Shown here: positions 56,404-64,000 of the stretch, in pieces | How positions within the stretch are numbered: position 1 is the first letter of the stretch | How the letters are laid out: each line of letters opens with the position of its first letter | Source: PALSA-607 sp963825425 | GTDB lineage: Bacteria > Actinomycetota > Actinomycetes > Acidothermales > Acidothermaceae | Direction: 5' to 3' | Length of the DNA: 64,000 nt | Assembly (NCBI GenBank): GCA_963825425.1 | Contig: CAWGTF010000015.1 | Coordinates: 62,001-126,000, forward strand | Made by a program: the position numbers and the translations under genes | The notes under the pieces: model-generated | Seen by the model: only the letters and a program-made list of their open reading frames with translations | The model's database searches: none | Told to the model about the DNA's origin: nothing

Positions 56404-57291
56404 TTAGGACCAGGCGAGGCCGGTCAGCCGCTCGTAGGCCTCGATGTACTTCTCGCGCGTTTTCGCGACGACGTCGTCGGGTAGCGGTGGCGGCGGCGTG
56501 TCCGAACTCTTGTCCCAGCCGGACGCCGGTGAGGTCAGCCAATCGCGGACGTACTGCTTGTCGTACGACGGCTGCGGGTGCCCGGGCTCGTACAGATCGG
56601 CCGGCCAGAAGCGCGACGAGTCCGGGGTCAGTACTTCGTCGGCCAGCACGATTGCGCCTGCCCCACCACTCCTCACACCTGGGGCGCCACCGGCGCCACG
56701 CCGTCCGAACTCGAATTTTGTGTCGGCCAGGATGATGCCGCGTGCTCGCGCGATCTCCTCGGCCCGACCGTACGCCGCCAGGGTCAAGCGCTTGAGCTCG
56801 TCTGCCGCGTCGGCACCGATCGTGTCGACGACGTCCGCGAGCGAGATGTTCTCGTCGTGCTCGCCGATCGGGGCTTTCGTGGACGGCGTGAACAGCGGTT
56901 CCGGCAATCGTGACCCGTCAACCAGGCCGGCCGGGAGCGGGATCCCCGAGACGGCGCCGGTGCGCTTGTAGTCCGACAATCCCGAACCCGTGAGGTAGCC
57001 GCGCGCGATGCACTCGACCGGCAGCATGTCGAGGCGCTCGCAGATCATTGCCCGGCCGGCGAACTCCGGCGGCACGTCGGTCGAGATCAGATGGTTGGGC
57101 ACGACGTCGGCAAGCTGCTCGAACCACCAGATCGACATCGCCGTCAGGACGGCACCCTTGTCGGGGATCGGCGTCGGGAGCACGAAATCGTAGGCGGAGA
57201 TGCGGTCACTGGCGACGAACAGCAAGCTGCCGTCGTCCATCTCGTAGAGGTCACGCACTTTGCCCGAGGCGATGAAGGTGTAGTCGCTCAT
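56404..57291 (-). CDS. purC: Phosphoribosylaminoimidazole-succinocarboxamide synthase
   Basis: SAICAR synthetase, which joins CAIR and aspartate in purine synthesis. 295 residues from ATG 57291. GKVRDLYEMDDGSLLFVASD, DRISAYDFVLPTPIPDKGAV, LPVECIARGYLTGSGLSDYK and LTPDSSRFWPADLYEPG. It lies 48 bp downstream of purB in the same orientation. Long eukaryote-like form, as in actinobacteria. No frameshift. Confidence 0.96.
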   Translation of the reverse strand: MSDYTFIASGKVRDLYEMDDGSLLFVASDRISAYDFVLPTPIPDKGAVLTAMSIWWFEQLADVVPNHLISTDVPPEFAGRAMICERLDMLPVECIARGYLTGSGLSDYKRTGAVSGIPLPAGLVDGSRLPEPLFTPSTKAPIGEHDENISLADVVDTIGADAADELKRLTLAAYGRAEEIARARGIILADTKFEFGRRGAGGAPGVRSGGAGAIVLADEVLTPDSSRFWPADLYEPGHPQPSYDKQYVRDWLTSPASGWDKSSDTPPPPLPDDVVAKTREKYIEAYERLTGLAWS

Positions 57292-57339
57292 GCGCGGCAG
57301 TTTGCCAGAAGCCGGTCCGGCGTTGGGCGCGGCGGTGGG

Positions 57340-58770
57340 TCAGAGGATGTCGGCCGGGGCGTAGAACGCCGCGTCGGGATAGCGAGCCGTGACCAGCGCG
57401 ACCTGATCGCAGAACGCGGCGACCTGCGCGGTCGCTGCGCCGGTGAACGCAAGCGGTGCCGACAGCAGTGCCGCGATGTCGGCGTCGGTGAGTTGCAGCC
57501 GGTCGTCGGCGGCCAGGCGTTCGAGCAGATCGTTATGGTCGACACCCTTCTCGCGCATCGCCAGCGCGACCGCGACTGCGTGCTCCTTGATGGCCTCGTG
57601 CGCGACCTCGCGACCGACTCCGCGCCGCACCGCAGCCATCAGAACTTTGGTCGTGGCCAGGAACGGCAGGTAGCGGTCGAGCTCGCGCTGCACGACGGCG
57701 GGATACGCGCCGAACTCGTCGAGAACGGTGAGGAAGGTCTGGAAGAGTCCGTCTGCTGCGAAGAAGGCGCCGGGCAGCGCGACCCGTCGCACTACCGAGC
57801 AGGAGACGTCACCCTCGTTCCACTGGTCACCGGCCAACTCGCCGGTCATGCCCGCGAAGCCGCGCAGGACGACGGCCAGCCCGTTGACCCGCTCGCACGA
57901 CCTGGTGTTCATCTTGTGCGGCATCGCACTCGAGCCGACTTGCCCGGCCTTGAACCCTTCGGTCACCAACTCGAGCCCGGCCATCAGGCGAATCGTGGTG
58001 GCAAGGCTTGACGGTCCGGCGGCCGCCTGAACGAGAGCGGTCACGACGTCGAAGTCGAGCGACCGCGGATACACCTGGCCGACGCTGTTCAGCACTCGCT
58101 CGAACCCAAGGTGACCCGCGACGCTCGCTTCGAGCTGGGCGAGCTTCGTGGCATCGCCGTCGAGCAAATCGAGCATGTCCTGGGCAGTGCCCATCGGGCC
58201 CTTGATGCCGCGCAACGGGTAGCGCGCGATCAGCTGCTCGACGCGCTCGAGGGCGATCAGCAGCTCTTCACCCGCTGACGCGAAACGCTTCCCGAGCGTC
58301 GTCGCCTGAGCTGCCACGTTGTGGCTGCGCCCGACCATTACCAGCTCGCCGTGCTCTGCGGCGAGGCGCGCGAGCCGGGCCAGCGTGGCCACCATCCGGT
58401 CGCGGATGATGCACCAGCGATTCGCGCACCTGGAGTTGCTCGACGTTCTCCGTGAGGTCGCGCGACGTCATGCCCTTGTGGATGTGCTCGTGCCCGGCCA
58501 GCGCGTTGAACTCTTCGATCCGCGCCTTCACGTCGTGCCGGGTGACCTTCTCGCGCTCGTTGATGGAGTCGAGGTCGACGTCGTTGGTCACCCGCTGGTA
58601 GTCGTCGATCACCCCAGCCGGGACGTCGATGCCGAGCTCGGCCTGAGCCTTGAGGACGGCGATCCAGAGCTGTCGTTCAAGTGCGACCTTGGCGCGCGGC
58701 GACCACAACTCAACCAGGGCCGCCGACGCGTAGCGCGTCGCGAGCACGTCGGGAATCTGTGGCGTGGCCA
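57340..58770 (-). CDS. purB: Adenylosuccinate lyase
   Basis: Cleaves SAICAR and adenylosuccinate. About 476 residues, the long actinobacterial form, from ATG 58770 (MATPQIPDVLATRYASAALV). HIHKGMTSRDLTENVEQLQ, then after a frame change near 58410 MVGRSHNVAAQATTLGKRFA. The signature GSSAMPHKMNTRSCERV carries the catalytic Ser region. The break falls directly before the conserved helix, and both halves are well conserved. Confidence 0.95.
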
Positions 58771-58823
58771 TCGCCCGACCATTGTCGCATCGGCGCGACG
58801 GCGGCCGCCGCGCCGTGGTCGGC

Positions 58824-59887
58824 CTAGAAGTGGGCGGCCACGGCTTGCGCGATTGCCAGCACGGTCGCGTCGCTCGGGAGCTGTTCGGGGGCGGGTGTCG
58901 GGGAGTTGTCCTTGCCGTTACTCGCCGTGACATCGACCACGATCGGACTGCTACCCGTGCGCAGCAGCTCGACGTCGACGACGGATATGGAGCCCTTGGT
59001 CAGATGCGAAATACACGCGTTCGCATTTGCGGCGACCTTGGAGCAGGTTCCATCGGCGACCCCTTTGATCCCACCTACGCCCGCGGCGCCGGGTGCGCCG
59101 CTCGATGTCGCCCGAGTGCTCGCGAGTGCCCGCTTCTGGGCTTCGAGGCTGGCAAGCACTGCGGCGTCGGGCGATGGCGAGGGTGACGATGGGGGTGACG
59201 ATGAGTTTGCGTCCCCGGCTGCGGAGGCTGAGCTCGCTGCCGCCATCTTGCGGGCTTGGAGTTCGGTCAGCGTCAAGGGATCCAACGACTCGGACGGCGA
59301 CTGGCTGACCGGCGCGATCCCAGTCTTGTGCACTCCCCCGTTCAGCTTCGCGGCGATGTCGGGACCGGTCCCGACGTCCACCTGAAGCTCGACGCCACCA
59401 GTCGACAGCTTGAACAGTGCCTCGTAACTGCGCGACCCGTTGGGCAATTGGATCGCAGTTGGCTGAGTGGTCGGCGGTCGCGGTAACGCCGGTCGGCAAG
59501 CGCCCCGCTCACGACACTGAGCCAGTTGATCGCGGCCGAAGTCGTGCACGGAACCCCAGGCGACGGCTTCGCCGGGTCGGGCGCCGAACTCGACGATGAA
59601 GGGGCAGGCGACGCCGGGGGCGCTCGCCGTGCCGTGCCGCTCCAGTCCGAGATGTCGGACGACGAGGGGCTGCCGAGCCCGAGCAACGACGGCCCGGTCA
59701 CCACTCCGGCCACCGCGACCCCGGCCGCGACCGTGGTACCGGCGGCGTAGAGGCCGTGCCGGTTGCGATTCGCGCGCCTACCGTCGCGCGCCAGCAACTC
59801 GACGTCCGGCAGTGTTGGCGGTTCTCCGGTTTGACCGGAGCGGAACGCGGCGGCAAACGCCTGCCGGGCGAAGTCCTCGTCGTTCAT
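58824..59887 (-). CDS. Putative membrane anti-sigma-like partner of a SigE-family sigma factor
   Basis: ATG 59887 (MNDEDFARQAFAAAFRSGQT), overlapping the sigma stop (ATGA). The N-terminal acidic region is followed by a helix (GTTVAAGVAVAGVVTGPSLL) and a Ser/Pro/Ala-rich extracytoplasmic region. After a frame change near 59495, YEALFKLSTGGVELQVDVGT and later TLTELQARKMAAASSA appear, with cysteines (GTCSKVAANANACISHL). About 354 residues. Proteins of this layout accompany SigE-family sigma factors. No canonical zinc anti-sigma motif is seen, so the role is inferred from coupling. Confidence 0.62.
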
Positions 59888-60409
59888 CGTTGTGGTCCTT
59901 TCGTAGAGCTCGGCAGCGGGCGGGCTCGGGCGCCAGTAGCTCGCGCAATTTCGCAAGCCCGCGTGCGGTTTGGCTCTTCACAGTTCCTTCAGTGCAGCCG
60001 AGCAAGTGTGCGGTTTCGGTGACGTCGAGGTCCTGCCAGAAGCGCAGGACGACGACGGCTCGCTGTCTGGGCGGCATCTTCGCGAGCGCGTCGAACAGCA
60101 GTAGCCGGTCTTCGACGTTGCCTGCTGTTGCGACGGGGTTTCAGGTGGCGCGGCGGAACTCAGTTCACGCCGCCACGACAATCGGCGGCGCCGGTCGAAC
60201 GTGGCTCGGACGAGCATCGTGCGCACGTAGCCGTCGAGCCGATCGTGGCGTTGGACCTTGTCCCAGTTGACGTAGAGCTTGGTGAATACCGTCTGCACGA
60301 CGTCGTCCGCGTGGTGCCAATCACCGCTCAGCAAGAAGGCCGTGCGGCGCAGATCGCGCATGCGGGCAGCCGCGTAGGCCTTGAACTCCGCCTCGTCCGC
60401 TGCTCGCAC
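59884..60409 (-). CDS. SigE-family RNA polymerase sigma factor
   Basis: ECF-like sigma factor of the SigE group (group ECF41/SigE70 style). Starts at 60409 (MRAADEAEFKAYAAARMRDL). Region 2: RRTAFLLSGDWHHADDVVQT and VFTKLYVNWDKVQRHDRLDG. Frame change near 60115. Region 4: MPPRQRAVVVLRFWQDLDVT and LGCTEGTVKSQTARGLAKLR. A second change near 59925 gives an end (LPSSTKGPQR) whose TGA overlaps the partner's ATG, so the pair is coupled. About 175 residues. It lies within the pur gene cluster, which is unusual. Confidence 0.82.
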
Positions 60410-60478
60410 GCCTGGTCCCTCTCGCGTTTGCCTTGCACCCTCTTACAGGTGCGCGGCAGGCATGCCAGGTTGCACGGG

Positions 60479-61737
60479 CTAGAGCGCGATTTCTCCGCGG
60501 ACGGCGAGCAGCGCGATGTCGCTTCGGTAGTGACCGCCGTCGAGGGTGATCTGCGCGACGCCGGCGTAGGCGGCATCGCGCGCGGTCTCGAAGCGTGTCA
60601 CCGGTTGCGGTCACCGACAGCACGCGGCCGCCGGTCGAGACGGTCTGGCCGTCTCGGTTGCGGTGCCCGCGTGCAGCACGTAGGCCGGTGCCGTGACGTC
60701 GTCGAGGCCGCCGATGGCGTCGCCGCTGCGCGGGCTCTCCGGGATAGCCGGCTGCGGCAACCACGACCGTGACCGCGTACCCGTCGCGCCACGTCAGCGG
60801 CGGATGGTCGGCGAGCGTGCCGGTCGCTGCCGCGTTGAGCAGCGCCGGCCAGCGGCGTCTGCAGCAGCGCGAGCACGACCTGCGTTTCCGGATCGCCGAA
60901 GCGAGCGTTGAACTCGACGACGCGCGTGCCCGTCGACGGTCAGCGCGAGGCCGGCATAGAGCAGGCCAGCGAACGGCGTACCGCGTCGCCGCATCTCGTC
61001 GACGGTCGGCTGGAGGACGTCGCGCATGATGTCGTCGATCAGCGTCGTCGGTGCCCAGGGCAGCGGTGCGTAGGCGCCCATGCCTCCGGTATTCGGTCCC
61101 TGATCGCCGTCCGCTACTCGCTTGAAGTCTTGCGCTGGTATCAGCGGGACGACCGTGCGTGCCGTCGGTGATCGCGAACAGCGAGACCTCGGGACCGTCG
61201 AGGTATTCCTCGATGACGACGCGCGCGCAATGGCTCGCGTGCTCGAGCGCGACGTTGCGGTCGAGGGTGACCACGACTCCCTTGCCGGCCGCGAGTCCGT
61301 CGTCTTTCACGACGTAGGGCGGACCGAACTCGTCGAGCGCGGCAGCGACCTGACGTGGCGTCAGTGCAGACCCTCGAAGCAGCAGTCGGGACGTCGGCGG
61401 CATCCATGATCTCTTTCGCGAACGCCTTACTCCCTTCGAGCTGCGCGGCGGCTTGGGTAGGTCCGAAGCAGGCGATGCCTTGTCGCTTGAACCGCGTCGA
61501 CAACCCCTGCTACCAAAGGGATTTCGGGTCCGATGACGACAAGATCGGCTTCGAGGTGAGCTGCCAGCCTGGCTACCGCGTCGGGGTCGCGCACGTCGAC
61601 GTCGCTGAGCGTCGGCGATCGTGGCGATGCCCGCGTTGCCGGGTGCGCAGTGCAGTGTCGTCACCGCTCGGGTCATTGCGCAGCGCGAGGCAGATCGCGT
61701 GCTCTCGCGCACCACCACCGATGACGAGGATGTTCAC
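60479..61737 (-). CDS. purD: Phosphoribosylamine--glycine ligase (GAR synthetase), severely frameshifted
   Basis: ATP-grasp enzyme making glycinamide ribonucleotide. GTG start at 61737 (NILVIGGGAREHAICLALRN). Recognisable pieces in order: TALHCAPGNAGIATIADA, IACFGPTQAAAQLEGSKAFA, PPYVVKDDGLAAGKGVVVTL, VIEEYLDGPEVSLFAITDG, APTTLIDDIMRDVLQPTVDE, TPFAGLLYAGLALT and the end DAAYAGVAQITLDGGHYRSD, with ALLAVRGEIAL at 60479. They lie in all three frames, so at least six indels occur within 1.26 kb. Total length (about 419 residues) and all motifs are normal, so this reads as a sequence-quality problem rather than a pseudogene. It lies 23 bp downstream of purA. Confidence 0.85.
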
Positions 61738-61760
61738 TGTGGCGGGCCGTCAGCCGGCGG

Positions 61761-63045
61761 TCAGCGGTCGCAACAGCAAGGATCTGGTCGCGCGCCGGGC
61801 CCGACGCCGATCACGCTGAACGGCGCGCCGGACATCTCCTGCAACGCCTCGATGTACTTGCGCGCGTTCTTCGGCAGGTCGTCGAATTCGCGCGCCTTCG
61901 AGATGTCTTCGCGCCAGCCTGGGAACTCCTCGTAGACCGGCTGCGCGTGGTGGAAGTCGGTCTGCGTCATCGGCATCTCGTCGATGACGCTGCCGTCGGG
62001 CAGCCGGTAGCCGACGCACACCGGGATCGTGGTCGAAGTCGGACAGCACGTCGAGCTTGGTCAGCACGAAGTCGGTGACGCCGTTGACCCGCGTGGCATA
62101 GCGCGCGATGACCGCGTCGTACCAGCCACAACGTCGTGGCCGGCCGGTGGTGGTGCCGAATTCCGCTCCGATCGCGCGCAGCTTCTCGCCGTCCGCATCT
62201 TCGAGTTCTGTCGGGAAAGGTCCGGCGCCGACGCGCGTCGTGTACGCCTTGACGACCGCGATGACGCGGTCGATGCGGGTCGGTCCGATGCCGGAGCCGG
62301 TGCACGCGCCGCCGGCCGTCGCGTTCGACGACGTGACGAACGGATAGGTGCCGTGGTCGACGTCGAGCAGGGTCGCCTGGCCGGCTTCGAGGAGCACGGT
62401 CTCGCCGCGGTCGAGCGCGGTGTTCAGCAGCAGGCTGGTGTCTTGCACCATCGGCTGGAGACGCTCGGCGTACTCGAGGAGTTCGGTGACGACGGCGCTG
62501 GTGTCGATGGCCGCGCGGTTGTAGATCTTCACCAGCAGCTGGTTCTTCGGCTGCAGAGCGCCTTCGACTTTCTGCCGCAGGATCTTCTCGTCGAAGAGGT
62601 CCTGAACGCGGACGCCGACCCGCGACATCTTGTCGGAGTACGCCGGTCCGATGCCGCGGCCGGTGGTGCCGATCTTCGCCTTGCCGAGGAACCGCTCGCC
62701 GACCTTGTCGATCGTGCGGTGGTAGCTGGCGATGACGTGGGCGTTCGCGCTGACGATGAGACGGCTGGTGTCGATGCCCCGCTGCTGGAGCATGTCGATC
62801 TCACCGAACAGGACGCCGAGGTCGATCACGACCCCGTTGCCGATGACCGGCGTGACCGAGGGCGTGAGGATGCCGCTCGGCAACAGGTGCACGGCGTACT
62901 TCTCGTCGTCGATCACGATGGTGTGGCCGGCATTGTTGCCGCCGTTGAACCGCACGCAGTAGTCGATCTGGTCGCCGAGCAGGTCGGTGGCCTTGCCCTT
63001 ACCCTCGTCACCCCACTGGGCGCCGACGAGCACGATCGCGGGCAT
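61761..63045 (-). CDS. purA: Adenylosuccinate synthetase
   Basis: Links IMP and aspartate with GTP in AMP synthesis. Starts at ATG 63045. GTP/IMP site GDEGKGK (residues 12-18, with catalytic Asp13) and catalytic His41 in NNAGHTIV; GTTGRGIGPAYSDKMSRVGV; TLLDVDHGTYPFVTSSNATA; GTTTGRPRRCGWYDAV. A frame change near 62027 precedes VCVGYRLPDGSVIDEMP and WREDISKAREFDDLPKNARK. About 428 residues. The extreme end (after IGVGPG) may hold another indel, as CCCDR is atypical. Confidence 0.95.
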
Positions 63046-63077
63046 CGGAGCCTGTCGGCCTTTCCTGGAACGAGTGA

Positions 63078-63109
63078 AGGCCCCGAGATCGCAAGCGCGA
63101 CCGGGGCCT
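63078..63109. terminator. Hairpin between DUF3151 and purA
   Basis: AGGCCCCG (63078-63085) and CGGGGCCT (63102-63109) form a perfect 8-bp GC stem with a 16-base loop, 98 bp after the DUF3151 stop and 32 bp before purA. No T-run. Likely a terminator, or an attenuator-like element in the purA leader. Confidence 0.45.
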
Positions 63110-63207
63110 CTTGCGAAGCGAGGCTACCCGATAAGGGTCAATAACCGGGAATTCCGCCGCCTGTGCGGTAGGCTGGCTGGGCCGCGCTCGGGACGCCTCG
63201 GGCCGGG

Positions 63208-63615
63208 TCAGTCGGCGAGCGCCGCCACTGCCGTCGGGCTCGAGTCGCGCAGGAAGTCGGCACAGCGCACGGCCTCGTCGTCTTCACCAATGGCGGCGGC
63301 GGCCAGGCCGAGCGCGTTCAGGCTGCGAAGAAAGCCGCGATTGGGTTCGTGCTCCCACGGCACCGGGCCGTGGCCCTTCCAGCCGGCGCGTCGCAGCTGG
63401 TCGAGTGACCGGTGGTACCCGGTGCGGGCGTAGGCGTAAGCGGCGACCGGCTCGCCGGCGGCAAGCGCCCGATCGGCCAGCTCCGCCCAGGCAGCTGCGT
63501 AGCTCGGGTGGTCGGCGGCGACTTTTGTCGGGTCGGCGCCGAGCTCGAGCTCGGCGCGAGCGACCGCGTCGTCCGGAAGAAGAGTCGCGGGAGGCTCGCC
63601 GAGGAGATTGGTCAT
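63208..63615 (-). CDS. DUF3151 family protein
   Basis: 135 residues from ATG 63615. Conserved family text: LLGEPPATLLPDDAVARAEL, GYHRSLDQLRRAGWKGHGPV and HEPNRGFLRSLNALGLAAAA. A helical TPR-like protein of unknown function, typical of actinobacteria and often near purA (Rv0356c by purA Rv0357c). It lies 12 bp after the aldo/keto reductase gene. Confidence 0.9.
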   Translation of the reverse strand: MTNLLGEPPATLLPDDAVARAELELGADPTKVAADHPSYAAAWAELADRALAAGEPVAAYAYARTGYHRSLDQLRRAGWKGHGPVPWEHEPNRGFLRSLNALGLAAAAIGEDDEAVRCADFLRDSSPTAVAALAD

Positions 63616-63627
63616 GCGGCCATCCTG

Positions 63628-64000
63628 TCAGGGGCGCAACGCCAGCGCGTCGATGCGCGCGAGTTCGTCGCCGTCCAGCGTGAAGTCCCAGATCTCGAAG
63701 TTCGACGCGATGCGATCGGGGTCGGCGGACTTGGGGATCACGACGGTGTCGCGCTGCACGTGCCACCGCAAGATCACCTGAGTGGTCGCCACTTGGTGCG
63801 CCAAGGCAATCTCGGTGAGCACGGGGTCGGTGAGGTCGCTGCCCCTGAACGGGCTGTAGCCCTCGACGACGACGCCGCGTGCGCGCGCTTCCGCCAGCCG
63901 GGCCTCGTCGTACTGCCGCGGCGTCCACGGGATTTGATTCACCGCAGGCGCGACCCCGGTCGCCTCGATCAGCTCGTCAATTTCGGGTGTGCTGTAGTTG
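63628..64000 (-). CDS. Aldo/keto reductase, 5' partial
   Basis: C-terminal 123 residues of an NADPH-dependent aldo/keto reductase; the frame is open to the right edge, so the catalytic Tyr-Lys-His part lies outside. Visible: PAVNQIPWTPRQYDEARLAE, VVVEGYSPFRGSDL and the cofactor-site end TQVILRWHVQRDTVVIPKSA with DPDRIASNFEIWDFTLDGDE. Substrate unknown. Confidence 0.9.
   Translation of the reverse strand, partial: NYSTPEIDELIEATGVAPAVNQIPWTPRQYDEARLAEARARGVVVEGYSPFRGSDLTDPVLTEIALAHQVATTQVILRWHVQRDTVVIPKSADPDRIASNFEIWDFTLDGDELARIDALALRP

Noticed and set aside
60479..61737. purD as a pseudogene
   Set aside because: Every conserved block is present in order and total length is normal; the breaks match the one-base indels seen in other essential genes.
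62029..63144. 371-codon plus-strand frame opposite purA
   Set aside because: Antisense shadow of purA; no recognisable domain or ribosome-binding site.

Overview
The window is a GC-rich actinobacterial chromosome segment centred on the replication origin. Diagnostic actinobacterial genes include crgA, a DLW-39 mini-protein between tRNA-Ala and tRNA-Ile, DUF3566 next to gyrA, gnd between dnaN and recF, an inositol-phosphate synthase with its PadR regulator, and a PASTA-domain Ser/Thr kinase. Gene order follows the conserved dnaA neighbourhood of Mycobacterium and Streptomyces. On the pcnA to rplI side it is closer to Streptomyces. A class E sortase and a SigE-type sigma factor argue against Mycobacterium and fit a Frankiales/Streptomyces-like lineage; the genus cannot be fixed from sequence alone.

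Layout. 1-9.9 kb: pstP, rodA, pbpA and pknB (cell-wall growth and signalling), then trpG, a small membrane protein, sortase, DUF881, crgA, a rhomboid protease and cyclophilin. 10-14.1 kb: accessory genes (a 23-residue-repeat protein, an orphan Clp-N protein, an HTH protein, a YCII protein, a VapC remnant), tRNA-Ala, DLW-39, tRNA-Ile and DUF3566. 14.1-25 kb: gyrA, gyrB, dciA, recF, gnd, dnaN, oriC and dnaA, all on the minus strand and so running away from the origin. 25-31 kb, plus strand: rpmH, rnpA, yidD, yidC, jag, rsmG, parA (with two parS sites inside it) and parB. 31-49 kb: ddl-like ligase, aminotransferase, GNAT, cwlM, trxA, trxB, anti-sigma, sigM, a pseudokinase, NlpC/P60 hydrolase, murJ, DUF6049, Nudix, YbaK-like and pcnA. 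49-55.5 kb: ino1, padR, DUF5318, GT87, endonuclease IV, and rpsF-ssb-rpsR-rplI. 55.5-64 kb: cupin, YjbR, the purine genes purC, purB, purD and purA with a sigma/anti-sigma pair inserted among them, DUF3151 and a partial aldo/keto reductase.

The genes form a cell-cycle and envelope hub. DnaA/oriC, DnaN, RecF, gyrase and ParAB/parS handle replication and segregation. RodA, PbpA, PknB, PstP, CrgA, CwlM, MurJ and the pseudokinase build and regulate peptidoglycan. YidC, YidD, RnpA and RpmH serve membrane insertion and translation.

The dominant oddity is about 50 apparent single-base frameshifts in otherwise well conserved, often essential genes. They are dense at 0-18 kb, in the rhomboid gene and in purD, and nearly absent at 19.1-23.4 kb and 25.5-32.1 kb. 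This looks like uncorrected long-read indels rather than gene decay. I give whole-gene spans and say where the frame changes.

Points worth a second look are a perfect DnaA box cluster 15 kb from oriC, parS sites inside the parA coding sequence, a 15-bp tandem repeat ahead of dnaN, a frame-breaking 26-bp duplication at the start of gyrB, the repeat protein, the three-repeat Clp-N protein and the stand-alone pseudokinase. I found no CRISPR array, rRNA operon, insertion sequence or prophage.
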